Source: an uncultured Gammaproteobacteria bacterium
Lineage (GTDB): Bacteria > Pseudomonadota > Gammaproteobacteria > Nitrosococcales > Methylophagaceae
Reading direction: 5' to 3'
Length of the DNA: 64,000 nucleotides
Assembly (NCBI GenBank): GCA_905479075.1
Contig: CAJQLA010000002.1
Location: 1-64,000, forward strand
The translations under genes were made by a program, and so were the position numbers. Under the pieces are notes generated by a model that saw only the letters and a list, made by a program, of their open reading frames with translations, was not told where the DNA came from and searched no databases. Positions 1-9,691 of the stretch are shown piece after piece (position 1 is the first letter of the stretch; each line of letters opens with the position of its first letter).

Positions 1-1800
1 GCTGAAAAGTATCGTGGGGATGGCAAAGCACTAGAGAAAAAAGAGGATCTTGCTTGGCGTGAATGGCCAGTTGGTAAGCGTCTAGAACATGCCTTAGTTA
101 AAGGCATTACTGACTTTATAGATGAGGATACCGAAGCTGCTCGCCAACAAGCACAACGCCCCCTACATGTTATCGAAGGGCCGTTGATGGACGGTATGAA
201 TGTGGTCGGTGATCTATTTGGTGAAGGTAAAATGTTTTTACCGCAAGTAGTGAAATCTGCGCGTGTCATGAAGAAAGCGGTCGCCTATCTACTGCCATTT
301 ATAGAAGAAGAAAAAGAAGAAGGTGATGAAATAAGTCACAACGGTAAAATTTTAATGGCAACGGTAAAAGGTGATGTCCACGACATAGGCAAGAATATAG
401 TGGGTGTGGTTTTACAATGTAATAATTTCGAGGTTATTGACCTCGGTGTCATGGTGTCCGCAGCAACAATTTTAGAAACAGCCAAAGCAGAAAATGTCGA
501 TATCATTGGTCTATCTGGTTTGATCACACCTTCATTGGACGAAATGGTTCATGTCGCTAAAGAGATGGAGCGATTAGGTTTTGAAATTCCCTTAATGATT
601 GGTGGTGCAACGACATCTCTTATCCACACGGCGGTTAAAATTGAGCAGAATTATCATGGCTGTTCAATATATGTAAAAGATGCCTCACGTGCAGTAGGTG
701 TGGCTCAGAGTTTGTTAAGTAAAGATTTACGTGATGACTTTATAGGTAAAGTTAAAGCAGATTATGTTGATAAGCGAGCACGTCATAAAGGGCGGAAAAG
801 TACACGCAAACAACTTACTATCACTGAAGCGAGAGCGAATAAAACGGTTATTGATTGGTCAGAATATCAAGTCACTAAGCCACAGAAATTGGGTGTTCAA
901 ACACTGGACGATTATCCGCTCTCCGATCTGGTCGAACGTATTGATTGGACGCCATTCTTCCAATCTTGGGAGTTGGCAGGACGTTATCCGCGAATTTTAG
1001 ATGATGAAGTTGTGGGTGAACATGCACGACATTTATTCCGTGATGCCAGAGCGATGTTAACCAAAATAATTGATGAAAAATGGTTAACAGCACGCGCGGT
1101 ATACGGCTTCTTTCCTGCTAATAGTGTTGATGATGACGATATTGAGCTTTATGTAGACGATCAACGCGGTGATATTTTGATGACATTGCACAGTTTACGT
1201 CAACAAACTGAACGACCACCCGGAAGACCTAATGCAGCATTAGCAGATTTTATTGCGCCTAAAGATTCGGGTGTAGATGATTATATAGGGGCTTTTGCGG
1301 TTACAGCAGGAATAGGGATTGAAGAGCATATTGTCAGATTTGAGGAAGATCATGATGATTATCACAGCATCATGTTAAAAGCCTTGGCAGATCGCTTGGC
1401 TGAAGCTTTTGCCGAACGTTTACATGAGCTAGTTCGTAAAGACTTCTGGGGATACGTAGCCGATGAAGTATTAGATAATGAAGCGCTTATTGATGAAAAA
1501 TATCAAGGTATTAGGCCTGCTCCAGGCTATCCTGCGTGCCCAGACCATACTGAAAAAGCCTTATTATGGCAGTTATTAGAACCCGAAAATAATGCTGGAA
1601 TGACCATTACGGAAAATTACGCTATGTTGCCGACAGCTGCGGTCAGTGGTTTTTACTTCGCTAATTCAGCATCGCGTTACTTTGGTCTAGGTAAAATCGA
1701 TCGTGATCAAGTAGAAGATTATGCTAAGCGTAAAGATTGGACAATGACAGAAGCTGAACGTTGGTTAGCACCTGCCTTATCTTATGATGGAGAGGATTAA
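1..1800 (+). CDS. metH: Cobalamin-dependent methionine synthase, C-terminal part (5' truncated)
   Basis: The reading frame is open from the first base of the window and encodes the last 599 residues of MetH, which methylates homocysteine from methyltetrahydrofolate using methylcobalamin. The helical cap of the B12 module comes first, then the cobalamin-binding motif DVHDIGKN near residue 125, whose His is the lower axial cobalt ligand, followed by the GLSG and GGATTS stretches. The reactivation (AdoMet-binding) domain fills the second half, with [12 protein letters not shown] at about residues 505-516. The homocysteine and folate domains lie off the left edge. The C-terminus ends as in E. coli MetH. 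The stop abuts slyX. Internal ATG and TTG codons near 184 are not the true start. Confidence 0.97.
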   Translation, partial: AEKYRGDGKALEKKEDLAWREWPVGKRLEHALVKGITDFIDEDTEAARQQAQRPLHVIEGPLMDGMNVVGDLFGEGKMFLPQVVKSARVMKKAVAYLLPFIEEEKEEGDEISHNGKILMATVKGDVHDIGKNIVGVVLQCNNFEVIDLGVMVSAATILETAKAENVDIIGLSGLITPSLDEMVHVAKEMERLGFEIPLMIGGATTSLIHTAVKIEQNYHGCSIYVKDASRAVGVAQSLLSKDLRDDFIGKVKADYVDKRARHKGRKSTRKQLTITEARANKTVIDWSEYQVTKPQKLGVQTLDDYPLSDLVERIDWTPFFQSWELAGRYPRILDDEVVGEHARHLFRDARAMLTKIIDEKWLTARAVYGFFPANSVDDDDIELYVDDQRGDILMTLHSLRQQTERPPGRPNAALADFIAPKDSGVDDYIGAFAVTAGIGIEEHIVRFEEDHDDYHSIMLKALADRLAEAFAERLHELVRKDFWGYVADEVLDNEALIDEKYQGIRPAPGYPACPDHTEKALLWQLLEPENNAGMTITENYAMLPTAAVSGFYFANSASRYFGLGKIDRDQVEDYAKRKDWTMTEAERWLAPALSYDGED

Positions 1801-2013
1801 ATGTCTGAAACTCAGAGTTTGATTATTGAATTACAGACTAAGTTATCTTTTCAAGATGAATTACTAGAGGAGCTGAATCAAGTTGTCACCAGCCAACAGC
1901 AGCAAATTATGCGTTTAGAAACTGCTTTCGATGCCTTGAAGTTACAAGTGAAAACTTTGCAAACTGATAATAATCAGACAGATACGACAGAACCTCCACC
2001 GCCACATTATTAA
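1801..2013 (+). CDS. slyX: SlyX family protein
   Basis: This 70-residue protein is a short coiled coil with heptad-like leucines and many glutamines, ending in the proline-rich PPPPHY tail typical of SlyX. SlyX is widespread in gammaproteobacteria and its molecular role is not settled. The ATG follows the metH stop directly with no gap, so it is probably translated by coupling from the metH message, and tmcA follows after 17 bases. Confidence 0.9.
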   Translation: MSETQSLIIELQTKLSFQDELLEELNQVVTSQQQQIMRLETAFDALKLQVKTLQTDNNQTDTTEPPPPHY

Positions 2014-2030
2014 TACGAGTGTGACAATTT

Positions 2031-4067
2031 GTGATGAAACAGCGTCAGTGTGTTGCTCTAATTGGTGAATCAGAATGGTGTTTTAATGCAAGTGAAAACC
2101 TATTAGCTAATTTTGATTCAGCAGCCATATTGTGGGTTTCTGACGATAACGCTATCAAGTCTAACTGTGTAAAACCAAAACAGGTCAAATCACAGCTTGG
2201 TAAAGAATTCGACGCCGTAGTTTTCGATGGTTTAACAGAACTATCTGCAGACAGTCTAGGCATTGTGGTGGGTACAATTCGCGCTGGTGGAGTGTTAATT
2301 CTATTGTTGTCATCCTCACAGCAAGGTGGTCTGTGGGCAAAACGCTTTAACGCTATTCTTGCTCGTTATAGTGTAGATAATCCTTTATTCCATACTATCA
2401 GGCAGTTCGAAGAATTGCCGAATTTAGAGACACTTACAAGTCAAACTAAAGACTACCAAACTGTTGGTCAAACGGATGCTATTACCGCCATTATCCATGT
2501 GGTAGAAGGTCATCGAAGACGACCTTTGGTGATATCTGCTGATAGAGGGCGAGGTAAATCTGCTGCATTAGGTATGGCTGCGGCACAGCTCATTCTAAAA
2601 GGAAAACAACGAATTTTAGTGACTGCGCCTAGTTTGTCGACGACCGACACACTGTTTAGTCATGCAGCTGTGCTATTACCACAGGCGACTCTTTCTAGAG
2701 GTTTAATAGTGCTCGGAAAAAGTCGTATAGAATTTATGGCACCTGATGCCATCATTGAAGCACAACCAGAAGTAGATTTACTGCTAGTGGATGAATCGGC
2801 AGCCATTCCAGTTGCAATGCTGACAAAGCTATTAGTCCATTATTCACGACTGGTTTTTGCGACAACACTTCATGGCTATGAAGGCACAGGACGGGGGTTT
2901 GCTATTCGCTTTAATAATATGCTTGATTTACATGCCCCTGGATGGAAACAGCATCATATGGTTCAACCTATTCGCTGGTCTGACAATGATAGGGTTGAAG
3001 AATTTAGTTTCGATGCCTTGTTGCTTAATGCCTCTGCGGTCGCAGATGAATCGTTAGCAAAGTGTTTACTTACAGATTGCAACATTGATAAGGTTGATAA
3101 AGTTGCTTTAATTGAAGATGAATTAGCCCTAACCGAGTTATTTGGTTTGATGGTAATGGCACATTATCGAACGCGACCATCTGATTTAAAGATGATGTTA
3201 GATCGTGATGATATCTCAGTTTATGCAATGCGATATCAAGGACATATTGTTGCTACAGCCTGGTTAGTGGACGAAGGGTCTTTAGATGAAGCGATGGCTG
3301 AAGCCATTTACAAGGGCACCAGACGTCCAGCAGGTCACTTATTACCGCAATCTTTACTAGCACATGCAGGTTTGATTGATGCAGGGGGACTAAGGTATCG
3401 ACGTATTATGCGGATTGCCGTTCATCCCGCATTACAACGAAAAGGACTGGCGACCTCTTTGATCTCTACTATTGCCAAAGAAGCCGAAAGTGACAAGATT
3501 GATGCCTTGGGCATCAGCTATTCTATTGATAACGATTTGTTACATTTTTGGCAGGTTACCGGTTTCCAAGTAGTTCGCTTAGGCATGCATAAGAGCCATG
3601 TCAGTGAAGGGCGCGCCCTGATGATGTTAAAAGCATTGTCTACTGAGGGCGAACAATTTGTTGTTAAAGCTAAAAAACATTTTAGTGGGCAATGGCCTGA
3701 GCTGTTGTGTCGCCAGTTTGCTGATCTTGCTACGGAGCAGGTGATAAGCCTCTCTCAGATGTTAGATACCGCTGATATAAATTTATCAGAACAAGATTGG
3801 CGAGATATCAACAGTTTTGCCAATGATTTACGGGGTTATGAATTTTGTCACTTAGCGATACGTCGATTCGTTGTTACGCAGTTAACAAAAACACAATTTT
3901 TAAGTTTAAGTGACTTTAACCAGCGATTACTCATTTTACTTGTAATACAGGAAAAACCTTGGAATAAAACGGCTGGAATTGTTGGGAAGACGGGTAAAAA
4001 TGAGCTTGTAACTAGTCTAAGGCAGGCTGTAGTTGAGCTGATCAGTCATGGCAAGGGTGAACTATAA
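2031..4067 (+). CDS. tmcA: tRNA(Met) cytidine acetyltransferase TmcA
   Basis: TmcA makes N4-acetylcytidine at the wobble base of elongator tRNA-Met using acetyl-CoA and ATP or GTP. The 678-residue length matches E. coli (671). An N-terminal DUF1726-type domain is followed by a RecD-like ATPase with the P-loop RGRGKSAALG near residue 175 and the Walker B box LLLVDESAAIP. A GNAT acetyltransferase domain has RIAVHPALQRKGLA near residue 465, and a tRNA-binding tail closes the protein. Translation could start at GTG 2031 or ATG 2034; no strong ribosome-binding site separates them. It appears to be the last gene of the metH-slyX-tmcA run and converges on the Rieske gene. Confidence 0.95.
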   Translation: MMKQRQCVALIGESEWCFNASENLLANFDSAAILWVSDDNAIKSNCVKPKQVKSQLGKEFDAVVFDGLTELSADSLGIVVGTIRAGGVLILLLSSSQQGGLWAKRFNAILARYSVDNPLFHTIRQFEELPNLETLTSQTKDYQTVGQTDAITAIIHVVEGHRRRPLVISADRGRGKSAALGMAAAQLILKGKQRILVTAPSLSTTDTLFSHAAVLLPQATLSRGLIVLGKSRIEFMAPDAIIEAQPEVDLLLVDESAAIPVAMLTKLLVHYSRLVFATTLHGYEGTGRGFAIRFNNMLDLHAPGWKQHHMVQPIRWSDNDRVEEFSFDALLLNASAVADESLAKCLLTDCNIDKVDKVALIEDELALTELFGLMVMAHYRTRPSDLKMMLDRDDISVYAMRYQGHIVATAWLVDEGSLDEAMAEAIYKGTRRPAGHLLPQSLLAHAGLIDAGGLRYRRIMRIAVHPALQRKGLATSLISTIAKEAESDKIDALGISYSIDNDLLHFWQVTGFQVVRLGMHKSHVSEGRALMMLKALSTEGEQFVVKAKKHFSGQWPELLCRQFADLATEQVISLSQMLDTADINLSEQDWRDINSFANDLRGYEFCHLAIRRFVVTQLTKTQFLSLSDFNQRLLILLVIQEKPWNKTAGIVGKTGKNELVTSLRQAVVELISHGKGEL

Positions 4068-4104
4068 TTGACTAGACTTGCTTGTTATTTATTCAATGAT
4101 CAAG

Positions 4105-4446
4105 CTATGTGAACGTGAGCCATACCTTATTATCGGCTGCATATTCGAGTGCTAATGATGTTAGTTTTTGGCCACTACAGGGTCCGATAATACAATGTCC
4201 ATTTTCAGGTTTAAAAAGCGCACCATGCGTAGAACATTGAATGTGTTCACTGTCCATTGACATAAATTCATCTGGTTGCCAGTTGAGCGGGATACCGAGG
4301 TGAGGGCATTTATTTTGATAGGCATAGATTTCACCTTGATGCCTTAACACGAATAAGCTTGTCTCACCCTGAGCGGTTTCAATACTAAACTCTTTCGCTT
4401 CGTTGTCAGCAAGATCTAATTTATCTGTCAGTAGGTATCGGGTCAT
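4105..4446 (-). CDS. Rieske [2Fe-2S] ferredoxin-like protein
   Basis: A 113-residue stand-alone Rieske domain. The two cluster-binding boxes are CPHLG with C47 and H49, and CSTHG with C71 and H74, so both His and both Cys ligands are present. There is no signal peptide or membrane anchor, so it is expected in the cytoplasm as a small electron carrier like those of the NirD or biphenyl-dioxygenase ferredoxin type. Its start codon abuts the stop of the sugar kinase gene. Small Rieske proteins of this kind are often found near rluC, HAD and sppA genes in gammaproteobacteria, which matches the local order. Its partner is unknown. Confidence 0.9.
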   Translation of the reverse strand: MTRYLLTDKLDLADNEAKEFSIETAQGETSLFVLRHQGEIYAYQNKCPHLGIPLNWQPDEFMSMDSEHIQCSTHGALFKPENGHCIIGPCSGQKLTSLALEYAADNKVWLTFT

Positions 4447-5319
4447 TTATTGGTTTTCTACTAAATTTGCAAAGCCTTGTTGTTGGCATTTTCTACCAGC
4501 TAATAGACAAGCATCGCTAAGTGCTGACGCTAAATTTTCGCCCTTAACAAGACTGTTAATTAATCCTGCGTTAAAGGTGTCACCTGCACCTATGGTATCA
4601 ACGATGCAATCTAGTTCACTTGCCTTACTATGAAGAAGTTTATGATTTTGAGTGATCGCCCAAGCTCCTTGCATTCCCCAAGTGCAGGTAGCAGTAATGT
4701 CTTGTGATTCGCCGACGAGTTTTAGTAAGCTGCTTGCATTGTCTATGTTACGTGCTAGGGCATAGTTTTTTGAAAATAGTAGAATAGTTGGCAAATGAAA
4801 TAAACTTTCAATTCCTGGGCGTGCTTTTTCTATTTCAAGAGAACAAGGTAGTTCGGGGTGATGTTTAGTAAGATGTTCAAGCATCAAGCGTGTTTCATCA
4901 ATATTGCGACCTTCAAAATGCACCCAATCGAAAGCAGTTAAGTCAATTTTTTTGAAATCTTCAAAATTATATTCTGGACAATCACGGTGATGAATAATGC
5001 TGCGACTGGCTGTATGTTGGCTCAGGGTAATGTAGGAAGTTGGAATTTTCCCGTTATCAAGACGTATACAGTGATGGCTTGTAATCGAATATTGGCTTAG
5101 GTCATTTTCTACGACTTGGGCATCAGGCTCATTAATTAAAACACCAGCCCAGTGGCAATGATGACCAAGCTGACTCAACACCACTAAGGAATTAGTGGCA
5201 TTACCACCCCTTGTTTTTCTTTGTGTTAAAACACGAACTTCACTGTCTTCATGTGGATAGGTTTCGACAGTGTTAATAATATCAAGAGTGGCAATGCCTA
5301 CGGCTAAAATATTGGCCAT
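4447..5319 (-). CDS. PfkB-family carbohydrate kinase
   Basis: A 290-residue ribokinase-fold kinase. The N-terminal glycine motif is seen as RGGNATNS near residue 38, and the C-terminal anion-hole and catalytic base motif as DTIGAGDTFNAG near residue 240, with the catalytic Asp present. The protein resembles ketohexokinase-like members, but the substrate cannot be assigned from sequence. It lies 35 bases downstream of adk and immediately upstream of the Rieske gene, all on the same strand. Confidence 0.9.
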   Translation of the reverse strand: MANILAVGIATLDIINTVETYPHEDSEVRVLTQRKTRGGNATNSLVVLSQLGHHCHWAGVLINEPDAQVVENDLSQYSITSHHCIRLDNGKIPTSYITLSQHTASRSIIHHRDCPEYNFEDFKKIDLTAFDWVHFEGRNIDETRLMLEHLTKHHPELPCSLEIEKARPGIESLFHLPTILLFSKNYALARNIDNASSLLKLVGESQDITATCTWGMQGAWAITQNHKLLHSKASELDCIVDTIGAGDTFNAGLINSLVKGENLASALSDACLLAGRKCQQQGFANLVENQ

Positions 5320-5354
5320 ATAATGCTGATTACGGTTACCTTGTCATCAATCGA

Positions 5355-6002
5355 TTAAATCTTATCGAAAACATGACCAATTTGTTCGGTGATAGTATCA
5401 ATGTCTCCACTACCAACAATACTGTGTAATTTTTGTTGTTGTTGATAATAGTCAACTAAAGGCGCTGTTTGTTCTTGGTAGACGTTTAAACGATTGCCGA
5501 TAGTTTCTTCATTATCATCGGCACGTTGAAATAGTTCACCATCACATTTGTCACAGTGATCAGGTTTTTTCGGAGGGGATAAATGGATATTGAAGATAGC
5601 ACCACAGTCTTTACATGTACGACGACCGGTAAGGCGTTGCATCAGTTCATCAAAAGCAACGTCTAAAAGCACAACACCTTGAAGGGGTTGCTCGAGTTCT
5701 TCCAAAGTAGCATCTAAAGCCTCTGCTTGAGCGATATTCCGTGGAAAGCCATCTAGAATATAACCATTGTGGGCATCATCTTGAGAAATGCGTTCACGTA
5801 TTAAGCCGATTACAATGTCATCAGAAACCAAAGCACCCGCATCCATAGCAGTTTTGGCTTTTTTGCCTAACTCGCTACCTGCTGCGACCGCTGCACGGAG
5901 TAAATCTCCGGTTGATATTTGTGGAATAGCATATTTTGTTGATAAGACGACACCCTGTGTTCCTTTCCCTGAACCTGGAGCACCCAGTAAAACTGTTCTC
6001 AT
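5355..6002 (-). CDS. adk: Adenylate kinase with four-cysteine zinc lid
   Basis: Adk interconverts ATP + AMP and 2 ADP in the cytoplasm. The 215-residue protein has the P-loop GAPGSGKGT at residues 7-15, the AMP-site DGFPRN near 84-89 and the lid motif RLTGRR. Unlike the E. coli enzyme, the lid carries C130, C133, C150 and C153 in two CxxC pairs, the structural zinc site known from Bacillus-type adenylate kinases. The lid wording around it, including RADDNEET, is also Bacillus-like. It sits between the HDOD gene and the PfkB kinase on the same strand. Confidence 0.97.
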   Translation of the reverse strand: MRTVLLGAPGSGKGTQGVVLSTKYAIPQISTGDLLRAAVAAGSELGKKAKTAMDAGALVSDDIVIGLIRERISQDDAHNGYILDGFPRNIAQAEALDATLEELEQPLQGVVLLDVAFDELMQRLTGRRTCKDCGAIFNIHLSPPKKPDHCDKCDGELFQRADDNEETIGNRLNVYQEQTAPLVDYYQQQQKLHSIVGSGDIDTITEQIGHVFDKI

Positions 6003-6053
6003 TGTTTGCCTCTTCTATAACTAAGATAAATAATGTTGTTTAAGTGTTTTTAA

Positions 6054-6902
6054 TTAGGCTGTTAGAGCCGATGTTAAATCATCGATTTTTTCTATGACCT
6101 GTTGCAGAATGTCAGGTAATGCCTGTGGTTCAATAGTCAGCAGCTCCCAAGCCTTTGGATCTAATGGCGGTACATGGTTATCTCCACTATGGCCAAATTC
6201 ATCCGCTGATGATACTACAATATCTGCAAGATGAACGATGGAAACTTCTAGAATAAATTGTTCAGCTTGTGATGGTGTGTGGTGAAAACGAGTTACTTCA
6301 TTCAATGTATTAGGTAAGCGCCATTTACGTGTCAGTGCTTCTCCTGCCATGCAATGATCAAAACCGATAATACGTGCTTCAGCATGTTGTATTGTTTCAT
6401 GGCCAAACTTAGCACTGGTAATAGCTTCCCTAGCGAGTTCGGGGAGTGATTGATACAGTACTAATGAACCGATATTGTGTAGAAGTCCAGCAGTAAAAAA
6501 AACTTCGCTCCTAGCCAAACGACATTGTTTAGCGATTAAATCAGCTGCGATAGCACAAGCAACACTATGACGCCAAAACGCATTCATATCGATTAAATCA
6601 GCAGGGATGCCTTTAAATGAATTGATAACTGAAGTAGCAAGAACGAGTTGAATGAGTTGATCGGTACCTACAATATTAATAGCTCTACTGATTGTGGTTA
6701 CCTGTGATGGAAAACCGTAATAAGGGCTATTAACGACCTTTAATATACGGGTGGTCAAAGCTGGATCAGTGGTAATGACCTCACTTAAATCTTCCAATGA
6801 AGCATTTTCATCTTCAATTAAACTCGATAATTGAGTGTAGGTTGTAGGCGCGGAAACTAATTCAAGCGACTGATTAACGAGTGATTCAGCTGTCAATAAC
6901 AT
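6054..6902 (-). CDS. HDOD domain signalling protein
   Basis: A 282-residue protein made almost entirely of one HDOD domain, a degenerate HD-type output or scaffold domain found in bacterial signalling. Recognisable features are TTDPALTTRILKVVNSPYYG near residue 44 and the LLHNIGSLVL helix near residue 139 that corresponds to the HD region. No GGDEF, receiver or second catalytic domain is attached. The ATG starts two bases after the stop of a 47-residue ORF, which itself follows sppA, so it is likely translationally coupled. The signal it responds to is unknown. Confidence 0.9.
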   Translation of the reverse strand: MLLTAESLVNQSLELVSAPTTYTQLSSLIEDENASLEDLSEVITTDPALTTRILKVVNSPYYGFPSQVTTISRAINIVGTDQLIQLVLATSVINSFKGIPADLIDMNAFWRHSVACAIAADLIAKQCRLARSEVFFTAGLLHNIGSLVLYQSLPELAREAITSAKFGHETIQHAEARIIGFDHCMAGEALTRKWRLPNTLNEVTRFHHTPSQAEQFILEVSIVHLADIVVSSADEFGHSGDNHVPPLDPKAWELLTIEPQALPDILQQVIEKIDDLTSALTA

Positions 6903-6904
6903 GT

Positions 6905-7048
6905 TTATTCCTGTTCTGTTTCTTTTATTTTGTCTAACTGTAATTGAAACAATGTATGGATGACAGGATGAGCCAAATCGTTATGAATAAACCGGTTTTC
7001 TAGTTCTTGACGTAGTGTCGAATTATTTTCAAGTGAGCCATCAGTCAT
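6905..7048 (-). CDS. Small hypothetical protein between sppA and the HDOD gene
   Basis: A 47-residue ORF that starts with MTDGSLENNSTLRQELENRF and ends DKIKETEQE. Its ATG lies one base after the sppA stop and its stop lies two bases before the HDOD ATG, so it fits the gap exactly. The sequence is helical and polar, without signal peptide, cysteine pairs or membrane segment. I do not recognise a family. The tight spacing on both sides argues for a real translated gene linking sppA and the HDOD gene. Confidence 0.6.
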   Translation of the reverse strand: MTDGSLENNSTLRQELENRFIHNDLAHPVIHTLFQLQLDKIKETEQE

Positions 7049-7049
7049 C

Positions 7050-8021
7050 TTATTGAATTCCTAAAGTGGATGATTTAATAAAGACTTGACTGATGCTAGC
7101 GCCTAAACGGCCGGCGAACCGATCTAAATAATTAGGTCTTGGCGTATAATCTACAATCTCATCAGCACCAATGATATCTCGTGCTACTGTACTGCTATTA
7201 GCAAGTCCATCAATGAGCCCAAGCGGTAGTGCTTGCTCACCTGACCAAAATAGCCCTGAAAAGATTCTTGGGTCATCTGCCAGACGGTCACCCCGTCCAG
7301 TTTTCACGACATCGATAAATTGTTGATGAATATTATTCAACATGGAATGAGCGTGCTTGATGTCTTGTTCTTTCATAGGCATGAAGGGGTCGAGGAAGGC
7401 TTTGTTTTCACCTGCGGTGAGTGAGCGACGTTCAATACCTAATTTCTTAATAGTCTCCGTAAAACCAAAACTATCCATTCTAACGCCAATGGAACCCACT
7501 ATACTGGCCTTGTCTGCATAAATCTCTTTGGCACTGGCAGCTATATAATAACCACCCGATGCACAAACATCTTGGATGACAGCATAGACAGGGAAATCTG
7601 GACGCGTTTCTTTTAAACGCGTTATTTCATCATTAATAATGCCTGCTTGGACAGGACTACCGCCTGGTGTATTCAATCTTAGTATTAAGCCTTGGGCCAG
7701 TGTATTGTCAAAGGCATCTCGAACGCCTGAAATAATGGTGTCAGCGTTAGCTTCGGCATCAGCAGCGATTAGGCCGTTTATTTCAACTAAAGCCGTGTGT
7801 TGCTGGGTTTGTGCAGGTAATTTTTGACCAGACATCGTAATCATCAATAGGGCAACGAGGTAGAGCAGGATAAGTCCTTTAAAAACATAACCCCAACGTC
7901 GACTCGTACGCTGTTCTTTAATTGCAGCAAAAGCGAGGTCTTGTATGACTTTACGCTCCCATGCGTCTGAATCATGACGAGACTTGTCGTTGGACGGCGG
8001 GAAATCCCCAAAAGCAGCCAT
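7050..8021 (-). CDS. sppA: Signal peptide peptidase SppA (short S49 form)
   Basis: SppA digests leftover signal peptides in the inner membrane, with its catalytic domain in the periplasm. The 323-residue protein is the short, single-domain form. A cytosolic N-terminus of about 45 residues leads to one membrane segment near residues 46-63. The nucleophile is S155 in CASGGYY and the likely catalytic Lys is K207 in ENKAFLDP, the Ser/Lys dyad of family S49; LRLNTPGG near 114-121 is the typical oxyanion strand. It follows the HAD gene by 66 bases. Confidence 0.95.
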   Translation of the reverse strand: MAAFGDFPPSNDKSRHDSDAWERKVIQDLAFAAIKEQRTSRRWGYVFKGLILLYLVALLMITMSGQKLPAQTQQHTALVEINGLIAADAEANADTIISGVRDAFDNTLAQGLILRLNTPGGSPVQAGIINDEITRLKETRPDFPVYAVIQDVCASGGYYIAASAKEIYADKASIVGSIGVRMDSFGFTETIKKLGIERRSLTAGENKAFLDPFMPMKEQDIKHAHSMLNNIHQQFIDVVKTGRGDRLADDPRIFSGLFWSGEQALPLGLIDGLANSSTVARDIIGADEIVDYTPRPNYLDRFAGRLGASISQVFIKSSTLGIQ

Positions 8022-8087
8022 TTTTATACCTGTTAAATGTTGTGGTTCCGTATCATAACAAATGTTATTAGCTTATTGATATTTTGG

Positions 8088-8735
8088 CTATGACAACAAC
8101 CATTTTTCTACTTGGTGTAAATCATTGACTATGGCTTTAGGTTGACAAGCTGCTAGCGCTTCACTGGTATGTGCGCCATGACTAATGCCTACGCTATGAG
8201 CACCGGCATTATGAGCCATTTGTATGTCATGACTGGTATCACCGATCATGAGTGTCTTATTCGGTGTCACACCTAAATAATCCATCAGTTGTTCAATCAT
8301 TTCAGGATGGGGCTTGGAGTGACATTCGTCTACGCAACGTGTGGCATGAAAATACTCGTCTAGCTCTGTGGTAGTTAGAACCTTATTTAAACCTTTACGG
8401 CTTTTACCTGTGGCAACACCGAGAAAATAGCCTTGCTGATTAAGTCGCTTGATTAAGTTCTGGGCATGACTGAATAATGGGGCTTGCTCAGGGCTTTTAA
8501 TCCAGTTTTGTTGATAGTGTAGGCCTAGGTTCTGTCGTATTTGTGGGTTTATATCGGGATACAGAGTGGCAACAGCTTCATTTAGACCTAAGCCAATAAT
8601 GTGACTGACTGTTTCATCAGACAGCGAGGGTAAATCTAGTTGTTGTATCGCCAGTTGCATACAGTCAATTATTTGGGCGGTCGAGTCCATTAAAGTCCCA
8701 TCCCAATCAAAAACGATGAGGTCATATTCTTTCAT
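8088..8735 (-). CDS. HAD-IA phosphatase, phosphoglycolate-phosphatase-like
   Basis: A 215-residue haloacid dehalogenase hydrolase. Motif I is DWDGTLMDS near residues 10-18 with the nucleophilic Asp, motif II is the Thr in GVATGKS, and motif III/IV is KPHPEM followed by MIGDTSHDIQMA. The cap is the small alpha-helical C1 type. Members of this branch act on phosphoglycolate or other small phosphate esters; the exact substrate cannot be read from sequence. The ATG overlaps the rluC stop by four bases, and rluC-HAD-sppA is a conserved order in many gammaproteobacteria. Confidence 0.92.
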   Translation of the reverse strand: MKEYDLIVFDWDGTLMDSTAQIIDCMQLAIQQLDLPSLSDETVSHIIGLGLNEAVATLYPDINPQIRQNLGLHYQQNWIKSPEQAPLFSHAQNLIKRLNQQGYFLGVATGKSRKGLNKVLTTTELDEYFHATRCVDECHSKPHPEMIEQLMDYLGVTPNKTLMIGDTSHDIQMAHNAGAHSVGISHGAHTSEALAACQPKAIVNDLHQVEKWLLS

Positions 8736-9691
8736 TGTGATTTTTCTAGTGTTGCGATAACAGTTGCTAAGTGCTCAGGAATAGGCGCTTCTAGGAGTAT
8801 TTTCTGTCCAGAAGTTGGATGTGAAATGCCTAATTTCCAAGCATGTAAAAACAATCGATTTAAGCCTAGTTTTTTCATTTCTTTATTGAATCCACGGTGA
8901 CCATACTTATCATCGCCAGCCAAGGGATGCCCCGTATGATTTGCATGGACACGAATTTGATGCGTTCTACCAGTAAAAATAACCACCTCTGTCAGTTGGC
9001 TATTTGGTAAAAGCTTTAACGGGATAAAGAGAGTTTCAGCATGTTTGCCATCAGGATCAACACGAACCATACGTTCGCCAGAAGAAACACTATTTTTTTG
9101 TAAAGGTTGAGAAATTCGTTTTTGTTGTTGTCCCCATTGACCTTTTAGCAAAGTGAGGTAACGTTTGTTCATGTCATGTTGCATCATTTGCTGTTGTAAA
9201 TTGAGCAAGGCATTCCTATTTTTCGCTAGTAATAAGCAGCCAGAGGTATCACGGTCTAAGCGATGAACTAATTCTAGATAGGGGAGTTCTGCACGCGTGA
9301 TTCTAAGGGCTTCAATAACGCCTTGTCTGATGTTGCTACCAGCATGGACAGCTAAGCCAGACGGCTTGTTAATCACAAGGAGATCATCATCTTCAAACAA
9401 TACATTGTCATTGAGTTGTTGTCTTAATGAATCACTGACCTTGTTCTGAATAGTTTTTTCTGACGTTCTAAGGGGAGGAACCCGCACCGTATCACCAAGC
9501 TGTAGTTTATATGTTTGTTTGATACGTCCTTTATTAACCCGAACTTCACCTTTTCGAATTGCGCGATAAATACGACTCTTGGGCACCCCCTTTTCCAACG
9601 ACAATAAAAAATTGTCGATACGTTGTCCTTCATTTGCAGAGGAAATGTCAATAAATTGGACGCTGGGGCTTTTTATCTGAGTGGTGGTCAT
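8732..9691 (-). CDS. rluC: 23S rRNA pseudouridine synthase RluC
   Basis: RluC makes pseudouridines at positions 955, 2504 and 2580 of 23S rRNA. The 319-residue protein carries an N-terminal S4 RNA-binding domain (SRIYRAIRKGEVRVNKGR near residue 39) and the RluA-type catalytic domain with HRLDRDTSG near residue 143, containing the catalytic Asp. FTGRTHQIRVH near residue 240 is a further family signature. It is divergent from rne across a 0.56 kb gap, the usual rluC/rne arrangement, which supports RluC over RluD or RluA. Confidence 0.95.
   Translation of the reverse strand: MTTTQIKSPSVQFIDISSANEGQRIDNFLLSLEKGVPKSRIYRAIRKGEVRVNKGRIKQTYKLQLGDTVRVPPLRTSEKTIQNKVSDSLRQQLNDNVLFEDDDLLVINKPSGLAVHAGSNIRQGVIEALRITRAELPYLELVHRLDRDTSGCLLLAKNRNALLNLQQQMMQHDMNKRYLTLLKGQWGQQQKRISQPLQKNSVSSGERMVRVDPDGKHAETLFIPLKLLPNSQLTEVVIFTGRTHQIRVHANHTGHPLAGDDKYGHRGFNKEMKKLGLNRLFLHAWKLGISHPTSGQKILLEAPIPEHLATVIATLEKSQ

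Noticed and set aside
4072..4104. Possible hairpin between tmcA and the Rieske gene
   Set aside because: Only five base pairs (GCTTG/CAAGC) with a large loop and no T-run; too weak to call a terminator.
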